In this document: positions 34,186-44,022 of the stretch, piece after piece
Numbering within the stretch: position 1 is the stretch's first letter
How the letters are laid out: every line of letters starts with the position of its first letter
Source: Haloterrigena salifodinae
GTDB taxonomy: Archaea; Halobacteriota; Halobacteria; Halobacteriales; Natrialbaceae
NCBI RefSeq assembly: GCF_003977755.1
Contig: NZ_RQWN01000007.1
Location: forward strand, 114,848-178,847
DNA length: 64,000 bases
Direction of reading: 5' to 3'
Notes under the pieces: model-generated
Database searches by the model: none
What the model was told of the DNA's origin: nothing
What the model saw: only the letters and a program-made list of their open reading frames with translations
Program-made: the position numbers and the translations under genes

Positions 34186-35403
34186 TCACCCGAGACCGAG
34201 GATAGCACGCAGGACGTAATAGAGCGCAAAACTGACGAGTCCGGCTCCGAGCATCGAGCCGATCCATGATCCGATAGTGTACCCCGCTTTGCGCATCGAG
34301 ACGCCGCCGCCACCCGAGGAGCTCGCTGCGAGACCGCTTCCGACGATACTCGCAATCATCACTTTGTTAAACGAAATCGGAATTCCGAGTACGATTGCGA
34401 GTTGTGCGATCAGGAAGGCCGGAATGAGGGCGGCAATCGACCGTCGGGGACCGAGCGAGGCGTACTCGTTCGAGACCGCTTGAATGAGTCGCGGCGCTCG
34501 AATCCACGCCCCGGCGAGAATCCCCATCCCGCCGAGTCCCAGCAAGTAGATCGAACTGAGCTGAAGGTCCGACTCGAAGATCGTTTCTAACGGACCGGTC
34601 GCTAAGCCGACCTGCGTGCCGCCACTGGTGAAGACGACGATAAGTCCGAGAACGATCAGAAACTGATTGATGCCCGTATCCTCGTCGCGCCGAAGAAGTA
34701 ATCGCGTGGCTACGAGCGCGAAAAGTCCGACAGCAGTACTCACGAGTGCCGTCCCGGCGGTGTACGAACCGATGAACTCGGTGGGCAGGAGGTGATACCG
34801 GCTGGCGACGAAGCGAGCGACCGAGCCTTGTCCGTCGGTCGGACTCGGGATGACCGTCAACTGGATGTTGGCCAGCGCGTACCCGACAGCGCCACCGAGT
34901 ACTGGTATCCCGACGGTTTCGGGAACGGCCTCACTACGAAGGCCGCGTGCGAGACCGTACGCGAGGACACCCTCGACGATCGGAATCGCGAACCAGAACC
35001 CGAGAATCACGACGTACTCGTGGACTGCAAACCCGCCGCCGAGAGCGATGCCGGCACCGACCATCGCTCCCGTGACCGTGAATGCTGACGGAATCGGATA
35101 CCCCCACGAGTTTCCGATCGTGATGAGCGTCGCGGCGGTGAGCAGAGCCGTCGCCGCTGCGAGCGGGGTGATAGCGACGCCGGTAACGAGGTCCTTTCCG
35201 ATCGTTTCTGAAATACTCCCTCCCTGAAATATTGCCCCGAGTCCGGCGACCACACCAACGAGGAGTGCCGCCCGGAGGACAGACAGTGCGTTCGCCCCCA
35301 CAGCGGGTGCGACGGGAGCGGAGTTGCTGTTGGCCCCGACCGTGAACGACATGAACAGGGCAGCGACGAGCGCAATACTCAGAACGAGCAGTATCGATGA
35401 CAT
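34186..35403 (-). CDS. PiT-family inorganic phosphate permease
   Basis: A 405-residue membrane protein with about ten helices. The duplicated PiT signature is present: FTVGANSNSAPVAPAVGANAL at the N-terminus and GIPISFNKVMIASIVGSGLA near residue 350. IGNSWGYPIPSAFTVTGAMVGAG lies between. It imports phosphate (as metal-phosphate) with H+ or Na+. The internal hydrophilic loop is short (LLRRDEDTGINQ). Confidence 0.93.
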   Translation of the reverse strand: MSSILLVLSIALVAALFMSFTVGANSNSAPVAPAVGANALSVLRAALLVGVVAGLGAIFQGGSISETIGKDLVTGVAITPLAAATALLTAATLITIGNSWGYPIPSAFTVTGAMVGAGIALGGGFAVHEYVVILGFWFAIPIVEGVLAYGLARGLRSEAVPETVGIPVLGGAVGYALANIQLTVIPSPTDGQGSVARFVASRYHLLPTEFIGSYTAGTALVSTAVGLFALVATRLLLRRDEDTGINQFLIVLGLIVVFTSGGTQVGLATGPLETIFESDLQLSSIYLLGLGGMGILAGAWIRAPRLIQAVSNEYASLGPRRSIAALIPAFLIAQLAIVLGIPISFNKVMIASIVGSGLAASSSGGGGVSMRKAGYTIGSWIGSMLGAGLVSFALYYVLRAILGLG

Positions 35404-35568
35404 TGTGTGTACTGGAACATTTCTGTCTCTAGAAATTCCGTCGCGAGATAACGGGTCGCTGAGTAGACCTGTCTATATCGGTAGTACTCCTTAACGGCAA
35501 AGAGCGCCACGATTTGTTGTATATTCGGGCCAGCATCGTTAATTCTTTCAATAACCAATGGCGATGTG

Positions 35569-35750
35569 ATGTCTCTATTTGGCATTTCACTCGGCGAGGA
35601 AGCCTACGAGCGGCTGAAAGCCCGAAAAAAGAGGGTAAAAGCTTCAGTAAGATCGTCAAGCGACTTGCAGGAGAATGGTCGTGAAAGGAGATCACGGGAA
35701 TTCGCTCCGAGGATGTGGCGGACCTCGAAGTCGCTCTCGAGGAGGGATAA
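35569..35750 (+). pseudogene. Frameshifted VapB-type antitoxin
   Basis: Frame 1 from ATG 35569 gives a typical VapB start (EEAYERLKARKK). A slip in the A-rich tract near 35625-35635 moves the conserved continuation EGKSFSKIVKRLAGEWS into another frame. There an in-frame TGA interrupts before KEITGIRSEDVADLEVALEEG and the stop at 35748. Two lesions in 60 codons make it non-functional. Confidence 0.7.
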
Positions 35751-35751
35751 A

Positions 35752-35962
35752 CGAATTCGAGACACTGGAGACGAAGCACGTCGTGAGTACCGATCACACC
35801 GTGATTCGAAAAGCCGGAAACCTCTCCGGTAAGCTAATCGACGACGGCGAACGGGTCGCGCGAGAAAACTGTGTTATTGCCGCGGTAGTGCTGAATGCAC
35901 GGCGCACCTCGTTTACCGACTGCTCGACTCGAGACGGATCGTGCCTCCTGCTCAGACCGTGA
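35752..35962 (+). pseudogene. Truncated VapC (PIN-domain) toxin remnant
   Basis: The translation contains VIRKAGNLSGKLIDDGERVA then RENCVIAAVVL, the central/C-terminal part of haloarchaeal VapC toxins. The N-terminal PIN strand with the first catalytic Asp is missing. After NARR the frame departs from the family ending. Directly follows the vapB remnant, as expected for the operon order. Confidence 0.7.
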
Positions 35963-36024
35963 AGATTTTTCACAAGATGACTCTATGTGATTTCGTCTCG
36001 TAGAGGAATGCGGGTGAGCCTCCC

Positions 36025-36909
36025 ATGGCAGAAGCAACGCCACCAGACACGGGTGAGGAGATGGAAACAGTCACGTCCGCAGACGGGACTGAGATTGCCT
36101 TCGAACGGACGGGGAGCGGACCACCGCTCGTGCTCGTTCATGGAGGTGTCTGTGACCACAGGTTCTGGGAGTTATCCGACGTCCGTGCCACCTTCGCGGA
36201 CCACTGCACGGTCTATGCGATTGATTGTCGTGGTGTTGGTGAGAGCGGCGACGTCACCGAGCGAAGCTCGACCGGCCAACCGGAAGCGGATGCTTCCGGT
36301 GACGCCAACGAGTATGATCTGGAACGGGAGTTCGAGGACGTGGCTACGGTCGTTGAGGCAATTGACGAACCTGTAACTCTCCTTGGGCACTCATCGGGAG
36401 CACTCTTATCACTTGAAGCGGCCCTGCGAACCGATAACCTACATAAGCTCATTCTGTACGAGCCACCCATTACGTTCGACGACCGGGAACTCTACTCCGA
36501 TGAGGTGCTTGCGGAAATGGAACAGCTGCTGGACGACGGTGAAAACGAGCAGGTGCTCGTTCTGTTCCTGCAAGAGATCGCTCAATCCACGCCGAAGGAA
36601 ATCGACGCGCAACGCTCGGCCCCGGACTGGCAGGATCTCGTGGACGCGGCGCATGTCTGGCCCCGCAGCTTAGCAGCGGTCGGCGAGTACGAGTTCAATG
36701 CAGCCCGGTTCGCCGACATGACGACGCCGACGTTGCTGTTGTCCGGCGGCGAGAGCCCTCCGTTCTTGAAAGATGCGACGGGCCCGATTTACGACGCGCT
36801 CCCGAACAGCCAGATCGGTACCTTCGATGAGCACGCACACGAGGCGATGCTCACCGCGACAGACCGCTTCACGGGAGAAGTACTCTCATTCATCCGAGCA
36901 GAGAACTAA
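36025..36909 (+). CDS. Alpha/beta hydrolase
   Basis: A 294-residue hydrolase. VLVHGGVCDHRFW forms the oxyanion hole, GHSSG (121-125) has nucleophile Ser123, and the C-terminal FDEHAHEAMLTATD carries the catalytic His. An extra acidic stretch at about residues 78-100 (ERSSTGQPEADASGDANEYD) interrupts the usual fold between strand and helix. ATG 36025 lies in the island of lower GC bias. Substrate unknown; similar to haloperoxidase/esterase-type members. Confidence 0.9.
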   Translation: MAEATPPDTGEEMETVTSADGTEIAFERTGSGPPLVLVHGGVCDHRFWELSDVRATFADHCTVYAIDCRGVGESGDVTERSSTGQPEADASGDANEYDLEREFEDVATVVEAIDEPVTLLGHSSGALLSLEAALRTDNLHKLILYEPPITFDDRELYSDEVLAEMEQLLDDGENEQVLVLFLQEIAQSTPKEIDAQRSAPDWQDLVDAAHVWPRSLAAVGEYEFNAARFADMTTPTLLLSGGESPPFLKDATGPIYDALPNSQIGTFDEHAHEAMLTATDRFTGEVLSFIRAEN

Positions 36910-37232
36910 CGACCTGCGATTGGTCACTCTATTATTTCCAGCGTCCCTTCAATATGCAGTCGTACGTGACGGCTGATTCATATATTCAACTCCGGATAGA
37001 GAGTGATCTGTGCTGAGTTTATCCTCTGTATGCAGCACGCGACTCCCATCAGCTGAAGAGTCGCCGCAAGGCCATTTTTAAATTCAGTGCCCGAGACGGC
37101 TATGGAACTAATGAGATCCACCATGCTATCTGCTGAAATCAGCTCGTCTACGGTACTCAACGTGTGAAAATCACTGTCTTCACACTAGCTATTTCATACC
37201 CAGTGCCGAGGTAGTTGACACGTGGTCACAGC
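36910..37232. other. AT-rich intergenic region
   Basis: About 320 bases. A minus-strand frame at 36978-37160 (60 residues, starting MSTVDELISADSMVDLISS) could be a tiny protein, but it has no family match I recognise and no clear promoter. Otherwise only promoter-like AT-rich sequence is present. Confidence 0.3.
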
Positions 37233-38057
37233 ATGGCTAAACGAGAACGCGAAACGGCTGGATGGCAACTTGAACAGAGTGCCCCTGAAGCCTACGAGCG
37301 GTATCTCGTTCCTCCTATGTTCGCGCCGTGGGCTGAACGACTTATCGACGAAGTCAACTTGGAGAGCGATGACAGGGTTCTGGACGTGGGTTGTGGCACC
37401 GGCATCGTGGCACGACGTGTTGCCGACCGAGTAGGTGGTGCGGGAACCGTGGTGGGTCTGGATATCAATGAGAAGATGTTGGAAGTCGCCGAGACGACCG
37501 CTGCGGAGAGCCGACTGGAGATCGAATGGCGACACGGAGACGCAACCGATCTTCCGTTTTCCGACGGAACCTTCGATGTCGTCCTTTGTCAACAGGCGCT
37601 CCAGTTCGTTACTGACCCCGCAACCGCGTTTCAGGAGATGCACCGCGTATTGAGTCCGGGCGGGCGCATCGCGGTGAGCGTCTGGCGTCCGCTTGAGTAT
37701 AATCCCGGATACGTCAAACTCGCCAAAGCGCTAGAGCGCCACGTCGGCGACGACGCCGAGGCAATGATGCGCTCGCCGTTCCCTGAATGGAACGGGGATG
37801 ACCTCGGTACTCTCGTACGGGACGCCGGGTTCGATAAACGGTCGCTCACCATCGAAATCGGCTCGATGCGCTATCCCTCGGTAGAGGAGTTCGTTCGCCG
37901 AGAGGCGGCTAGCTCACCGCTATCGGAGCTACTCGGAAACGTCGAATCGGAAGTCCGAGAAACTCTGGTTGAAGAAGTCAGGAGTGCTCTGGAGGATTAC
38001 ACCGACGATGAGGGTGTCGTCTTCCCGATGGAATCGTATCTCCTTGCCACACAGTAG
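37233..38057 (+). CDS. SAM-dependent class I methyltransferase (UbiE/MenG-like)
   Basis: A 274-residue protein from ATG 37233. Motif I VLDVGCGTG at residues 49-57, GLDINEKMLEVAE binds the SAM ribose, and GDATDLPFSDGTFDVVLCQQALQF is the motif II/III region, followed by EMHRVLSPGGRIAVSVW. Class I fold with a C-terminal extension of about 100 residues that probably forms a substrate cap. The substrate is not evident. Local codon use is less GC-rich than in core genes. Confidence 0.9.
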   Translation: MAKRERETAGWQLEQSAPEAYERYLVPPMFAPWAERLIDEVNLESDDRVLDVGCGTGIVARRVADRVGGAGTVVGLDINEKMLEVAETTAAESRLEIEWRHGDATDLPFSDGTFDVVLCQQALQFVTDPATAFQEMHRVLSPGGRIAVSVWRPLEYNPGYVKLAKALERHVGDDAEAMMRSPFPEWNGDDLGTLVRDAGFDKRSLTIEIGSMRYPSVEEFVRREAASSPLSELLGNVESEVRETLVEEVRSALEDYTDDEGVVFPMESYLLATQ

Positions 38058-38249
38058 TGAATCAAATTATAGAGTATGCAACGATTCGTCTATGGCGAAC
38101 TAACTGAACAGCGACCAGAGGAAACCCGATCACTAATCAAGCGGTAGATGCACTCATATACACGGTTATCACGATCTCTGATCTTCTTAGTGAACTTGTT
38201 CAGGTAGCTGTTCTAAAGTCGTACCCTTGGTTAGACGAGACCTCTTGCG

Positions 38250-39011
38250 TTACAGGCTGATCTGCTCCCCATCTTCAGGAACGTGTACGTCCTCCGTCTC
38301 CGCTCGCAGTTCCTCACGCGACAGCAAGCAGTGGTTAATCGCCTCCATGTGGACGACGACGACGGTGGCATCGGTGGCCTCGCGGACAGCTGAGATGTCT
38401 TCGACGCCCATTGTGATGGGTTCGCCCTGCTCGAACTGTGCTTCGCCGCCGTTGAGAACGACCATATCGGGCTCGAACTGGTCGAGGATCTCTTCGACTG
38501 GTTCGTACCAGATCGTGTCGCCCGCGACGTATACCGTCTCGCCGGCGTCGAACACGAATCCCGAGACGGGGCCCATTCCCTTGGCTAACTCTCCGTGCCC
38601 GTGGCGACCGGGAGTCCGGTGGATAGTCACATCCTCGAACGAGGTCTCGTCGTCGACGGGGCGAACGTCGGTGAATCCCTCGTCTGCGAAGTCGTCCGTC
38701 TCTTCGGGCTGACAGAACAGCGGCACGTCGGCGTCGAGTTCCTCCTTAGCCGCCTCATCCCAGTGGTCGGGGTGGCGATGCGTGACGACTACAGCATCGT
38801 ACGAGAGGTCGATGTCAGGCAGCGGAACGAGCGGATTCCGGTCTTGATTCGCTGTGGTGAGGAATTCCGGAACCGCCGGGTTATCCGTCACCGTCGGCAT
38901 CTCTCCCTGCGGCGTGAACATCGGGTCGACGAGGAACGTCGTGTCACCCACGTCCACGAGGATGGTTGCGTTGCGAATCAGTCGAGTGCTGGCTCCAGTC
39001 GTCGTTGACAT
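38250..39011 (-). CDS. MBL-fold metal-dependent hydrolase (UlaG-like)
   Basis: A 253-residue metallo-beta-lactamase-fold protein. The metal motif THRHPDHWD is at residues 77-85 (H78, H80, D82, H83). RTPGRHGHGE follows, with GDTIWYEPVEEIL and a final VVVHMEAINH. N-terminal NATILVDVGDTTFLVDPMF is typical of the UlaG-like branch acting on phosphoesters or lactones. It is neighbour to the HTH-10 regulator at 39086-39979 on the same strand, about 75 bases apart. Confidence 0.9.
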   Translation of the reverse strand: MSTTTGASTRLIRNATILVDVGDTTFLVDPMFTPQGEMPTVTDNPAVPEFLTTANQDRNPLVPLPDIDLSYDAVVVTHRHPDHWDEAAKEELDADVPLFCQPEETDDFADEGFTDVRPVDDETSFEDVTIHRTPGRHGHGELAKGMGPVSGFVFDAGETVYVAGDTIWYEPVEEILDQFEPDMVVLNGGEAQFEQGEPITMGVEDISAVREATDATVVVVHMEAINHCLLSREELRAETEDVHVPEDGEQISL

Positions 39012-39085
39012 ACGAGACCATCTACGAGAGCCATCGGGGTGGGATTTACTTCGACATATTCCAACTCATGCGGCGTTCGGCGCGC

Positions 39086-39979
39086 TCACTGAATGAACTC
39101 AATATCCTCGGGGTCGAGATCCACGTCGAGGTCGACATCGAGTGAATCGGCAGCGAACTGCTGTGCCAGCCACGCTTCAGCCCGGTTGAGACGGTACTGG
39201 AACGTCGAACGCGATACGCTGACATCGGCTGCAATCTCGGTGACCGACTGCTGCCGTGGCTCCTCATAGTACCCGCGTTCGATTGCAGCCTCAAGTGCCG
39301 ACTTCTGTTCAGGCGTGAGAGCCTGCTTGACACGACCGTCCTCGAGCAAACACGGCGGCGTTCCGAGCCGTTCGACGGTCAGCGACAGCCCCTCCCGAAG
39401 GTTCTCACGGACTTCCTCGTGGATCGCTGCTACAGGCTCGTCGATAAGTAAGCGCCATCGAAATTGATCGCCACGACGCTCCGATCGCATTATTAGCCCC
39501 TCGCCGACGTGGTTCGCGGCGACAAGCGGAATTGACCGCGGGCCGTCGCCTTCCCGGCGAAGCGAGTGAATCTTCCGTGACTCCGGATTCGACGAGAGGA
39601 TCGTGTACTCGTACTCGGTCACAGGCGCACCACACATCCCAGTCGTATTCGGATCACTGGCGACGCGTTCTAGCCGGTCGTCAAACTCGTCGAGAACGGT
39701 AGTCGGGCCGACGACTTTGTCGATCCCCCACACTGTCTCGCTGGTCGCATTGATCTCCATCGACCGGGCATACAAGTCTGCGTGTTCGATAAAGAGATTC
39801 ATCACCTCGTCGGCCCCCTTCTCGTATTCGACTGTGAAGACGAACTCGCGCAAGATACCGTCCGTTCTCGCTCGACGGGTAAAGCCTGTCAGGTGTATTC
39901 TCCGTACGTAACGATAATCGGTTATTGTGTGACGAATCCGGCATATTGCATGAAGCGGTCGTCGTGGCCGCGTGTGCAA
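39086..39979 (-). CDS. HTH-10 (bacterio-opsin activator-like) transcriptional regulator
   Basis: A regulator of the Bat family. The conserved sensor-like part begins at about LREFVFTVEYEKGADEVMNLFIEHADLYARSMEI, and the C-terminal HTH-10 domain (LTPEQKSALEAAIERGYYEEPRQQSVTEIAADVSVSRSTFQYRLNRAEAW) sits at about residues 225-275. The region before residue 43 is not family-like and no ATG is available in it, so the real start is uncertain (possibly TTG near 39851). It may control the adjacent MBL enzyme gene. Confidence 0.82.
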   Translation of the reverse strand: MHTRPRRPLHAICRIRHTITDYRYVRRIHLTGFTRRARTDGILREFVFTVEYEKGADEVMNLFIEHADLYARSMEINATSETVWGIDKVVGPTTVLDEFDDRLERVASDPNTTGMCGAPVTEYEYTILSSNPESRKIHSLRREGDGPRSIPLVAANHVGEGLIMRSERRGDQFRWRLLIDEPVAAIHEEVRENLREGLSLTVERLGTPPCLLEDGRVKQALTPEQKSALEAAIERGYYEEPRQQSVTEIAADVSVSRSTFQYRLNRAEAWLAQQFAADSLDVDLDVDLDPEDIEFIQ

Positions 39980-40137
39980 CGAGACTTACGTCGAATCTTC
40001 CGACTGCTCATCGAGTCTGAAAATTCGTAAGGTAGCGTCGTGAATCGACACCCACCACACTAATACGCAGTTAGAAGCCCTATGATAGCCGTTTCCTCGC
40101 CTATCGACTCTCTCGCTGCTCAACCTTGTTCAGGTCT

Positions 40138-40153
40138 GTAACTCACGTTACAT
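40138..40153. promoter_or_regulatory. Inverted repeat TGTAAC-N4-GTTACA
   Basis: TGTAACTCACGTTACA has 6-bp perfect arms with a 4-base spacer. It lies between the 3' end of the NRAMP gene (stop at 40238) and the divergent start of the HTH-10 gene. Possible operator, or chance. Confidence 0.3.
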
Positions 40154-40237
40154 AGTCCTGTGTACTTTACCGCTTCTTTGCTACAAAAAGTTCGACGATG
40201 GAACCAGCAGCATCGAGAAGCACAAGTGAGTAGTCCG

Positions 40238-41500
40238 TTAGAACCCACCGCCGGTGATAAGCTCAGTAAAGTCTTGAATCGACAGGGCCGCCAAGATGAC
40301 TGCTAGGAGTACAAGCAACGCGTTGACCACGTTTAGTGCATTGGTGTTGCAGTACTCACCCATCGTCTCGCGATCATTAACCGCCCAGAACAGCAGCGTA
40401 GCCGCGACCGGCAGTGCGAAGATCCCATTGTACATCGGAAACAAAATCACCATATCGACGACTGAGAGATCCAGCCACCAGCTCACCACCGGCGAGAAGA
40501 CCCCGATCCCAGTCAGTGCTGCGAACAACACATTGAACAGCCGATCACCCTTTTGAACTGTGTAGCCCGCAGCCTGCGGGAGAATGTAGGCCGGCGTCCA
40601 CATAATCGGGATAATGCTGTTGAACGCCGCGGCAATCACACCGCCAACGAATAACACCATCGCCCACGCCCCGAGCACCTCGACCATCGCTTTGCCCGGC
40701 GTGATGAACGACTCGAGTTCCGTAAAGCCCATTGGGCGCAGCAGCGCCGCCGCGGCGATCAAGATCACGATCGTTGTGATCCCACCGACAGCATAGCCGA
40801 TCGCCAGATCCGCCCGAGCCTCTGGCAGGTCGCTCTCATCTGTCCAACCCTTAGTATGGACGAGAATCGACTCCAGGAAGAAGTTCGGCCATAATGCGGT
40901 CGTGCCAAGCAGACCTGCTGCCATTGCTAGCGCACCCAGTGTGTCAGTGCCCGGTACGAATCCAGTCATGACACTACTCGGGTCGGCGCCGCTCGGCAGG
41001 GCGACGACCACATAGACGACCATTAGCGAGACCATCATCGCGATCATCATGTTCTCGACGGTGTCGTAGTGTAGCAGTCCGACGCCAATCGCAGCGAACG
41101 TCGTGAGTACGGCGATGGGCTGCCACGCCACACTACCCCCGAGCAGGAACGAGATACCAGCACCGACCGCAGCGACGAGTCCGAGCGTCCAGGCAATGCA
41201 GCCGACCGACAGGAAAATTGCGATTGTCGTTGCCAGTGGTCGACCCAGTTTCTTGCGAGTGAACACCATCAGCGACTCTCCATGGATTCCCAGCCGAGCG
41301 CTCATATCTTGGGCAATAAATCCGAGGAACGCCGCCCCGACGACGGCCCATAGCAGCGTGTACCCATGCATGACACCAGCCTGGCTGGCAATGAATACCG
41401 AGCCGGAGCCGAAGTAACTGGCAACCATCACGAACGCTAGTCCATACTTCTGTGAGAGCCCCACCAGATCTTGAAATGGAGTCCTGTTTTTCGTGCTCAT
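40238..41500 (-). CDS. NRAMP-family transporter lacking the canonical metal-binding motifs
   Basis: A 420-residue protein with about eleven helices aligning to NRAMP/MntH (YGLAFVMVASYFGSGSVFIA, HGYTLLWAVVGAAFLGFIAQDMSARLGIH). The helix-1 DPGN metal motif is FGSGS here, and the helix-6 MPH motif (MxPHxxxLHS in MntH) is ALWPNFFLES. Both Asp/Asn ligands and the Met/His ligand are therefore missing. Canonical Mn2+/Fe2+ uptake is doubtful; a Mg2+ or proton-decoupled cation role, as in divergent NRAMP clades, is possible. Confidence 0.85.
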   Translation of the reverse strand: MSTKNRTPFQDLVGLSQKYGLAFVMVASYFGSGSVFIASQAGVMHGYTLLWAVVGAAFLGFIAQDMSARLGIHGESLMVFTRKKLGRPLATTIAIFLSVGCIAWTLGLVAAVGAGISFLLGGSVAWQPIAVLTTFAAIGVGLLHYDTVENMMIAMMVSLMVVYVVVALPSGADPSSVMTGFVPGTDTLGALAMAAGLLGTTALWPNFFLESILVHTKGWTDESDLPEARADLAIGYAVGGITTIVILIAAAALLRPMGFTELESFITPGKAMVEVLGAWAMVLFVGGVIAAAFNSIIPIMWTPAYILPQAAGYTVQKGDRLFNVLFAALTGIGVFSPVVSWWLDLSVVDMVILFPMYNGIFALPVAATLLFWAVNDRETMGEYCNTNALNVVNALLVLLAVILAALSIQDFTELITGGGF

Positions 41501-41840
41501 AGCCTGCTGGTCAGTCGTTGACGATCAATTTGCAACAACGACTGGAATCCGATACATGCCCACGTTCTTCCTCGAAACTGCAAGTTAGTTGATAAAATGC
41601 TCATTTTTATGGTAGTGGAGGTGGTCAAATCACTCCGCTTGGTCAGCTTTGCTTTGAGGCGAGTTTTTGGCCTCACTTCGCAGCTACTGACGAGACGTCA
41701 GCGTCCTACTCTGGGCACTCTGGCGCCAGACAATCCGAATTAATCAACCAGAATGGGATTGAGATGTATCACTGATAGTTGTCGAAGAGGGATAAGTAGC
41801 TTGGATGTGACTGCTCCCTTGACGGCTGCGGTTAGTCAGG
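41501..41840. other. Intergenic region, no gene
   Basis: About 340 bases between the divergent NRAMP and cupredoxin genes. It holds AT-rich promoter-like stretches and a T/G-rich tract near 41640-41700. Just before 41841 a second frame reads LTAAVSQDDSDG, which may be the leftover of an N-terminal signal region of the cupredoxin. Confidence 0.35.
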
Positions 41841-42449
41841 ATGACAGTGATGGGATGGCGGTTCTGGTGCCAAACGAGTGATGACGAGATTCCGAACCGG
41901 TTGGAGCCGGACGAGACCGTTGAACTCCACGTCGACGAGGACAAAATCGACGATTCGAATCTCCCGGCCCTGACGGTCGAGTTCGGTGCGTTCCACTTCG
42001 CCCCCGTGGGGCTTCACGTGGAGCCGGGAGCAATCGTCGAATTCGTATTCAACACTCCGGAGCACACGGCGACGGCGTACCATCCGGGTCAAGAACGTCA
42101 GCAACGCGTCTCCGACGGCGTTCCGGCGTTCTCATCGACGGTCAACGAGCACCACGGGTTCTGGCTCTATCGCTTCGAGGAAGAAGGCGTATACGACCTG
42201 TTCTGTGCCCCGCACGAATGGGGAGGGATGGGCATGCGAATCGTCGTCGGGGACGATCCCGGCGGTGTCGTGCGGGCTCCTGGCCGTCCACCGCTTCCGA
42301 TGACTGGTGTACTCCTCGGGACGGGACTAGACGGGGATATCGGCCATCCAGACATGGAACCGCAGAACATCATCGACGACGGGCCAATCTCTGGGCACGA
42401 CTTGGGTATCGATCTCGAGGTGACGATAACGGCCCCAAGTCCGTCCTGA
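41841..42449 (+). CDS. Cupredoxin (halocyanin/plastocyanin-like blue copper protein), possibly N-terminally damaged
   Basis: A 202-residue protein with a cupredoxin core (about residues 45-140): VEFGAFHFAPVGLHVEPGAIVEFVF, PEHTATAYH with the first His ligand, then YDLFCAPHEWGGMGMRIVVG giving Cys, His and Met. These coordinate type-1 copper for electron transfer. Halocyanins are normally exported, yet no signal peptide or lipobox precedes the domain. The start region (MTVMGWRFWC) is uncharacteristic and an alternate frame upstream looks like a signal remnant. A frameshift near the 5' end is possible. Confidence 0.8.
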   Translation: MTVMGWRFWCQTSDDEIPNRLEPDETVELHVDEDKIDDSNLPALTVEFGAFHFAPVGLHVEPGAIVEFVFNTPEHTATAYHPGQERQQRVSDGVPAFSSTVNEHHGFWLYRFEEEGVYDLFCAPHEWGGMGMRIVVGDDPGGVVRAPGRPPLPMTGVLLGTGLDGDIGHPDMEPQNIIDDGPISGHDLGIDLEVTITAPSPS

Positions 42450-42649
42450 TATCTCGCCTATTTTGACTTCTGCTTTCCATGAACGAGTCGAAATGGGTGA
42501 AGGATACTGTCGCCGTATGCTGTACGTGAGGCCTGTCTGCTGAAAGATGCCTGTGTTATCGATCGTCGATCGAGGAACGAAAGAGCAACTGCCGGAAGAA
42601 TATTTAGCCATCCCACCCACAATAGAGGCCCTGAAACGACCGAATTCGG

Positions 42650-42972
42650 CTATCTATTTTCTCGCTGTTCCACTTTGTTCAGTTCGATCAGCAGTCGGAA
42701 GATCGCCTTCACGAGGTTGGCGTCGACGTCGAACTGTTCGGCGTTCTCCCCGGCCCGCTCCATCACCTGCTGTTCCTGTTTCTCGTCGGTCGTCGGCAGG
42801 CCCTGTTCGTCCTTGACCTGCGCGATGGTGTCGGCGACGTAGGTGCGCTGGGCGATCAGTTCGACGATCTCGCGGTCGATCGTCTGGATCTCCTCGCGCA
42901 GTTCGTCGAGGCTCATCTCGTCAGGGATTCGGTTCTCTGTCCCACCGTCCGTGGCTGTCTCGGAGTTGCGAG

Positions 42973-42976
<4 letters not shown>
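42650..42976 (-). CDS. Chorismate mutase (AroQ class)
   Basis: A 108-residue protein from ATG 42976. The helical AroQ domain LDELREEIQTIDREIVELIAQRTYVADTIAQVKDEQGLPTTDEKQE supplies the Arg/Lys/Glu pocket residues. It converts chorismate to prephenate for Phe/Tyr synthesis. Its start overlaps the shikimate kinase stop by 4 bases (ATGA), so the two are translationally coupled. Confidence 0.92.
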
Positions 42977-43845
<869 letters not shown>

Positions 43846-44022
43846 AGTCACACACTCTCAGACCGCGTACTTACGGCTGACGGTTCGTCGGATCCGCGGG
43901 CTCCCGCCGTCTCGCGGTCACGGACGCGGTCGTTCCGATCGGGAGCCGCCGGCTGCGTCTCGCGACGGCGGATCAACGACGGAACCGACCGCTTTTCCGG
44001 GATCCGCCCAAACGGGCGACTA

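Noticed and set aside
36978..37160. Minus-strand frame of 60 codons in the gap before the methyltransferase
   Set aside because: Plausible composition but no promoter, ribosome site or known family. Not strong enough to list as a gene.
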